Positions 5,829 to 8,854 of a DNA stretch of 8,854 bases are shown here, piece after piece. The notes beneath the pieces were generated by a model. That model did not search any database, was not told the DNA's origin, and was given only the letters and a program-made list of their open reading frames with translations. Each line of letters begins with the position of its first letter. The first letter of the stretch is position 1. The stretch lies in NCBI GenBank assembly GCA_023263735.1, contig JALQUQ010000014.1, forward strand, positions 7,714 to 16,567, read 5' to 3'. The DNA is from Paracoccaceae bacterium. Its GTDB lineage: Bacteria; Pseudomonadota; Alphaproteobacteria; Rhodobacterales; Rhodobacteraceae. The position numbers were made by a program, and so were the translations under genes.

Positions 5829-6185
5829 GGTCATTCTCTCTATTTGATGTTGCTCTAGTCGTTCCAACCTTCGGGCTTGCTTCGGTCTGGCCTCTGTTCC
5901 GTTCCGTCTGCCGTTCGGTAGGTATGTTTTCACCTTCAAACGTGGCAGGAACTTGGCCTGAGATGGGTCTTTTTCTGGCTTGGAAATCTAACCTGAAATT
6001 TCTTGTTAACCCATTGAATCACATAAAGATTAATTTTTGATTTTTTGTGTTTTGGGGGCGGGTGGGGTCAATCAACCCCGAATTGTGCCGCAATTGGGGC
6101 AGCTTTTGCCGTCAATTGGGTGGTTTCGCAGGGCGATTCATGCGAATATTCCCGTAACGATAACGAAAACGGGCATCGAGCAGCG
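5829..6185. promoter_or_regulatory. Divergent intergenic region between flp and the transglycosylase gene
   Basis: This 357-bp stretch holds no convincing gene. It must contain the promoters for the pilin (minus) and probably for the transglycosylase (plus). About 5995-6055 is strikingly AT-rich against the GC-rich surroundings, with GTTAAC at 6005-6010 and ATTAAT at 6029-6034. That patch is some 170-230 nt from the pilin start, which would imply a long pilin leader if the promoter is there. The 6064-6120 part has small inverted repeats (GGGGT/ACCCC at 6064-6079, AATTG/CAATT at 6081-6095) and two ATTGGG elements (6093 and 6115). I found no confident -35/-10 pair. The regulatory role is inferred from gene layout. 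Confidence 0.5.
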
Positions 6186-7085
6186 ATGCAGATCATTCGA
6201 ATCTTAGGACTCATGGGCATTTCCCTCATGATTGCCGGTATTTCCGAGGGTGGATTCGCCCAAGGTTTATCGGGAGAGAGGGATTTTACCTTCAAACGCA
6301 TCAAAGTCGGCGAATCTGGCAAGCGTAAGATTGTTCAGATCGACCCGGCCGAGCAGGCGCGCCTCTTGGCCTTGGCACCCAAGGTCAAACAGCGCAGCCG
6401 TCCGACCGAAGACGACACGCCCGTGGCCGCCGCCGCGCCGTCTCCGACCGAGATGAACCCCGAGGCCTTGGCCCCGATCGAGGATAAAAAGGCCAAATAC
6501 GATTGGTTCTGGCTGAATGTCCCCACCAGTCGGCGCGCGCCCGACCGATTCCCCTTGGCCCTTGCCAATCTGACCAAAGGGCCGAATGGCGCTCAGGTCG
6601 AGGCGCCGCGCCTGCAATACATGCAGGAACTGGCCGCAAAGCATGGCAAAGACATCCTGATCGCGACCATCGGCACCAACGTGTCGCCCGCCTTGGCGCT
6701 GGCGGTGATGTCGGTGGAAAGCGCGGGCAAGGTGGATGCCGTCTCCAAGGCGGGCGCTCAGGGGCTGATGCAACTGATTCCCGACACCGCCGAACGCTTT
6801 GGGGTCGAGGATCTGATCGATCCGGCCCAAAACATCAAAGGCGGCGTCGCCTATCTCGATTGGCTGATGAAGCGGTTCAGCAGCGATCCGGTTCTGGTCC
6901 TGTCGGCCTATAACGCGGGCGAAGGGGCGGTGGATGCCAATGACGGCGTGCCCCCCTTTGCCGAAACGCGCGATTATGTGCCCAAGGTTCTGGCCGCTTG
7001 GCAGGTTGCGCAGGGCCTGTGCCTGACCCCGCCCGAACTGGTCTCCGACCCCTGCGTGTTCAAGGTGATCTCGGCCGGCGGTTAA
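6186..7085 (+). CDS. Secreted lytic transglycosylase (SLT domain)
   Basis: A 299-aa exported enzyme predicted to cleave the MurNAc-GlcNAc bond of peptidoglycan with formation of 1,6-anhydro-MurNAc. The signal peptide spans about residues 1-26 (MQIIRILGLMGISLMIAGIS, ending near GGFAQ). A low-complexity Ala/Pro/acidic region follows to about 105. The SLT domain covers about 143-275: SVESAGKVDAVSKAGAQGLM holds catalytic Glu178 and the GLMQ motif (193-196), and AYNAG is at 241-245. Two cysteines (279 and 290) close the protein. ATG 6186 gives the signal peptide with a positive N-region, but its ribosome site is weak (GAGCAG). The ATG at 6213 has AGGA only 3 nt upstream and would lose the Arg. It is divergent from the pilin gene, which suggests, but does not prove, a role in opening the wall for the Tad apparatus. 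General wall turnover is the alternative. Confidence 0.92.
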   Translation: MQIIRILGLMGISLMIAGISEGGFAQGLSGERDFTFKRIKVGESGKRKIVQIDPAEQARLLALAPKVKQRSRPTEDDTPVAAAAPSPTEMNPEALAPIEDKKAKYDWFWLNVPTSRRAPDRFPLALANLTKGPNGAQVEAPRLQYMQELAAKHGKDILIATIGTNVSPALALAVMSVESAGKVDAVSKAGAQGLMQLIPDTAERFGVEDLIDPAQNIKGGVAYLDWLMKRFSSDPVLVLSAYNAGEGAVDANDGVPPFAETRDYVPKVLAAWQVAQGLCLTPPELVSDPCVFKVISAGG

Positions 7086-7141
7086 GGCAATCGCGCGTCG
7101 GATCAACGGTTTGCCCGCCCCATCGCGCCATCGGGGAAAAG

Positions 7142-7169
7142 TTGGATTGTCCTTGCCCAAAACTAAAGG
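7142..7169 (+). promoter_or_regulatory. Possible promoter of the tRNA-Leu gene
   Basis: TTGGAT (7142-7147) and TAAAGG (7164-7169) are 16 nt apart and about 18 nt upstream of the tRNA. Both hexamers are imperfect, so this is a candidate only. A CCTTGC/GCAAGG inverted repeat (7151-7177) overlaps it. Confidence 0.3.
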
Positions 7170-7187
7170 TAGCAAGGGCAGACACGT

Positions 7188-7271
<84 letters not shown>

Positions 7272-7438
7272 TCTGCCGCTGGCGAAACTCTGCCATATCG
7301 CTGGCGAAGTCTCGCGCCCGAAAGCGGCGGGCTTTGCAACAAAAGGTTCCCTCAACCGCCGCCTCCGGTCACCATGGCTCATCCCGCGTTCAGACGGGCA
7401 GCCCGCGGGCAACGGCCCGCCCCACGAGGAGGAGAACC
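7272..7438 (+). promoter_or_regulatory. Intergenic leader of the TAXI-TRAP operon
   Basis: This 167-bp region lies between the tRNA and the binding-protein gene. It holds a 10-bp direct repeat CGCTGGCGAA (7277-7286 and 7299-7308, 22-bp period), a small hairpin at 7316-7332 that may end the tRNA transcript, and a GC-rich palindromic stretch around 7401-7420 (GCCCGCGGGC). It ends in a near-perfect Shine-Dalgarno GAGGAGGAG before the ATG at 7439. I could not identify promoter hexamers. Confidence 0.35.
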
Positions 7439-8398
7439 ATGCGTCATTTCCCATCCCGCGCCCTGCGCGCGTTGATCGCCGGTACGGCTTTGGTCGCCGC
7501 ACCCCTGACCGCTCAGGCCGAACAGTTCATCAACATCCTGACCGGCGGCACGTCGGGGGTGTATTACCCGGTCGGCGTGGCCCTGTCTGAAATCTATGGC
7601 AAAGGCATCCCCGACGCCCGGGTGCAGGTTCAGGCCACCAAGGCCAGCGTGGAAAACCTGAACCTTTTGCAAAAGGGCGGCGGTGAATTTGCCATCGCGC
7701 TGGGCGATTCCGTCAAATACGCATGGGAAGGCAATGCCGAGGTCGGATTTGCCGCCCCGCTGACGAAATTGCGCGGCATCGCGGCCGCCTATCCCAATTA
7801 CATTCAGGTCGCCGCCAACGCCGACTCGGGCATTGCCACCATCGCCGATTTCAAGGGCAAGGCCGTCTCGGTCGGGGCCGCCAAATCGGGCACCGAACTC
7901 AATGCCCGCGCGATTCTGGGTGCCTTGGGCCTCAGCTATGACGATCTGGCCAAGACCGAATACCTGCCCTTTGCGGAATCGGTCGAATTGATGAAAAACC
8001 GCCAGCTTGACGCCACCTTGCAATCGGCGGGCCTTGGCGTGGCATCGCTCAAGGATCTGGCGGTGTCGGTGCCCACCACCATCGTCTCGATTCCGGCCGA
8101 AGTCGCCGATCAACTGGGCGCGCCCTATCTGGCGGCCACCATCCCGGCGGGCACCTACGAAGGCCAGACCGCCGATGTTGCGACCTTGGCCGTGGGCAAC
8201 TTCTTTCTGACGCACGAAGATGTGCCCGAAGAAACCGTGTATCAGATGACCAAACTGATGTTTGAAAACCTGCCCACGCTGGTTGCCGCGCACAAGGCCG
8301 CTTCGGCCATTTCGCTCGAAGGGGCGCTGAACGGCATGCCCGTGCCCCTGCATCCGGGGGCCGAGCGGTATTACCGCGAGGTCGGTCTGATCAAATAA
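7439..8398 (+). CDS. TAXI-family TRAP transporter periplasmic solute-binding protein
   Basis: A 319-aa periplasmic receptor that captures an unknown ligand and delivers it to a TRAP permease driven by an ion gradient. The signal peptide ends at AQA27 before EQF. The TAXI-family core begins with FINILTGGTSGVYYPVG (30-46), continues with VQATKASVENLNLL (64-77) and GEFAIALGDSV (82-92), then the hinge segment FKGKAVSVGAAKSGTELNAR (138-157), and ends with HPGAERYYREVGLIK, as in family members. AGGAGG lies 7-8 nt upstream of the ATG, a strong ribosome site fitting an abundant binding protein. The open frame extends far upstream through the tRNA gene, but that is meaningless. The permease gene follows after a hairpin. 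The ligand cannot be told from sequence; glutamate, dicarboxylates and other carboxylates are known for the wider family. Confidence 0.94.
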   Translation: MRHFPSRALRALIAGTALVAAPLTAQAEQFINILTGGTSGVYYPVGVALSEIYGKGIPDARVQVQATKASVENLNLLQKGGGEFAIALGDSVKYAWEGNAEVGFAAPLTKLRGIAAAYPNYIQVAANADSGIATIADFKGKAVSVGAAKSGTELNARAILGALGLSYDDLAKTEYLPFAESVELMKNRQLDATLQSAGLGVASLKDLAVSVPTTIVSIPAEVADQLGAPYLAATIPAGTYEGQTADVATLAVGNFFLTHEDVPEETVYQMTKLMFENLPTLVAAHKAASAISLEGALNGMPVPLHPGAERYYREVGLIK

Positions 8399-8418
8399 CG
8401 CCACCACCACGCAGGGCG

Positions 8419-8449
8419 GATGGGTCGGGAAAGTCTTGCCCGACCCATC
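8419..8449 (+). terminator. Intercistronic hairpin between TAXI binding protein and permease
   Basis: A perfect 11-bp inverted repeat, GATGGGTCGGG (8419-8429) with CCCGACCCATC (8439-8449), has a 9-nt loop and begins 20 nt past the binding-protein stop. The following sequence, TTGGCATTTC, is only mildly T-rich, so it may be a partial terminator or an mRNA-stabilising hairpin. Either would give more binding protein than permease from one transcript. Confidence 0.65.
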
Positions 8450-8534
8450 TTGGCATTTCACCAAAGGCTTGACCGGGGGTTAAACTCGGCATCGGGCGCA
8501 ACGCGCCTTTTCAAAGGGGGGGAGGGGTTCACGC

Positions 8535-8854
8535 ATGGTCGCACGGCAGAACGTGGGGGCGGCACGTCAAAAGGTCGGGGAGACGGGGCATCACGATCCG
8601 CTCGCAGCCGGATTTCCCGCCACCGCCGAAGGGCGGGTGTTGTTCTGGATCGCGGTGCTGTTCAGCCTGTTCCAGATCGCAACCGCGGCGCATCTGCTGG
8701 ATATGCCCAGCCAGATTCAGCGCGTGATCCATGTCGGCTTTCTGGCGGGGCTTGGCTTTCCGCTGCTGGCGGCGGCGTCGAAACGGCCCGCGGTCTGGCG
8801 TCCGCTCGCTTGGGCGGCGGCGGCCCTTGCGGCGGGAATCGCCTTTTATCACTG
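8535..8854 (+). CDS. TRAP transporter permease, N-terminal part (runs off the right edge)
   Basis: The first 106 codons of a membrane protein. A polar N-terminus of about 34 residues is followed by three hydrophobic stretches, about 35-54 (VLFWIAVLFSLFQIATAAHL), 65-83 (VIHVGFLAGLGFPLLAAAS) and 88-104. The segment with IQRVIHVGF resembles the N-terminus of fused TRAP permeases that partner TAXI proteins, where small and large permease domains form one polypeptide. Most of the protein lies outside the window, so the fused form is inferred from family habit. The ATG at 8535 has GGAGG about 9-10 nt upstream, a longish but workable spacing. It is the second gene of the TAXI-TRAP operon. Confidence 0.82.
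   Translation, partial: MVARQNVGAARQKVGETGHHDPLAAGFPATAEGRVLFWIAVLFSLFQIATAAHLLDMPSQIQRVIHVGFLAGLGFPLLAAASKRPAVWRPLAWAAAALAAGIAFYH

Noticed and set aside
5942..5957. Sigma-54-like site (GG-N10-GC) on the plus strand
   Set aside because: Only the GG and GC dinucleotides match well, the rest of the consensus is weak, and it is about 230 nt from the transglycosylase start.
5987..6012. Possible paired CtrA half-sites (TAACC and TTAACCC)
   Set aside because: Neither matches TTAACCAT exactly and the spacing does not fit TTAA-N7-TTAA, so the evidence is too thin for a site call.
7086..7141. Terminator after the transglycosylase gene
   Set aside because: The only stem (CCCC/GGGG with a bulge near 7119-7137) is short and is followed by A residues rather than T on the plus strand.
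8529..8852. 107-aa minus-strand frame opposite the permease start
   Set aside because: It is antisense to a clear membrane-protein start, and its Arg/Gln/His-rich translation shows no recognisable domain.

Overview
The window looks like a chromosomal segment of an alphaproteobacterium, most likely order Rhodobacterales. The grounds are the GC-rich base composition, the Tad pilus gene order, the short Flp pilins with a GAVTVDW core, and a TAXI-type TRAP transporter. That assignment is inference from gene content; no marker gene is present to fix the genus.

The left two thirds (1-5828) is a minus-strand Tad (tight adherence, type IVb/IVc) pilus locus. In transcription order it holds a major Flp-type pilin (5828-5643), a second pilin paralogue (5501-5292), CpaB/RcpC (5215-4376), the secretin CpaC/RcpA (4163-2766), an OmpA-family lipoprotein (2758-2096), the MinD-like CpaE/TadZ (1852-578) and the 5' part of the CpaF/TadA secretion ATPase (556-1, cut by the window edge). 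The pilins are the substrate. CpaC with CpaB and probably the OmpA lipoprotein form the outer-membrane and periplasmic channel. CpaE localises the machine, and CpaF powers it. The locus is broken up by inverted repeats that look like intrinsic terminators or processing hairpins after pilin 1, after pilin 2, after CpaB and after the OmpA gene. This suggests stepped expression, with pilin high and machinery low. No prepilin peptidase, TadB/C or TadE/F/G gene is in view; TadB/C are expected beyond the left edge.

A 357-bp divergent region (5829-6185) with an AT-rich core separates the pilin from a plus-strand secreted lytic transglycosylase (6186-7085), a plausible wall-opening partner of the pilus. 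A tRNA-Leu(UAA) gene follows (7188-7271).

The right end is a separate transport operon: a TAXI-family periplasmic solute-binding protein (7439-8398), a strong intercistronic hairpin, and the start of the TRAP permease (8535 to the right edge).

I see no insertion sequence, CRISPR array, phage gene or clear transferred island. The genes are recognisable families. The points worth a second look are the degenerate P-loop of CpaE, the OmpA lipoprotein in the CpaD slot, the two unequal pilins with Asp at +5, and the hairpins between genes.
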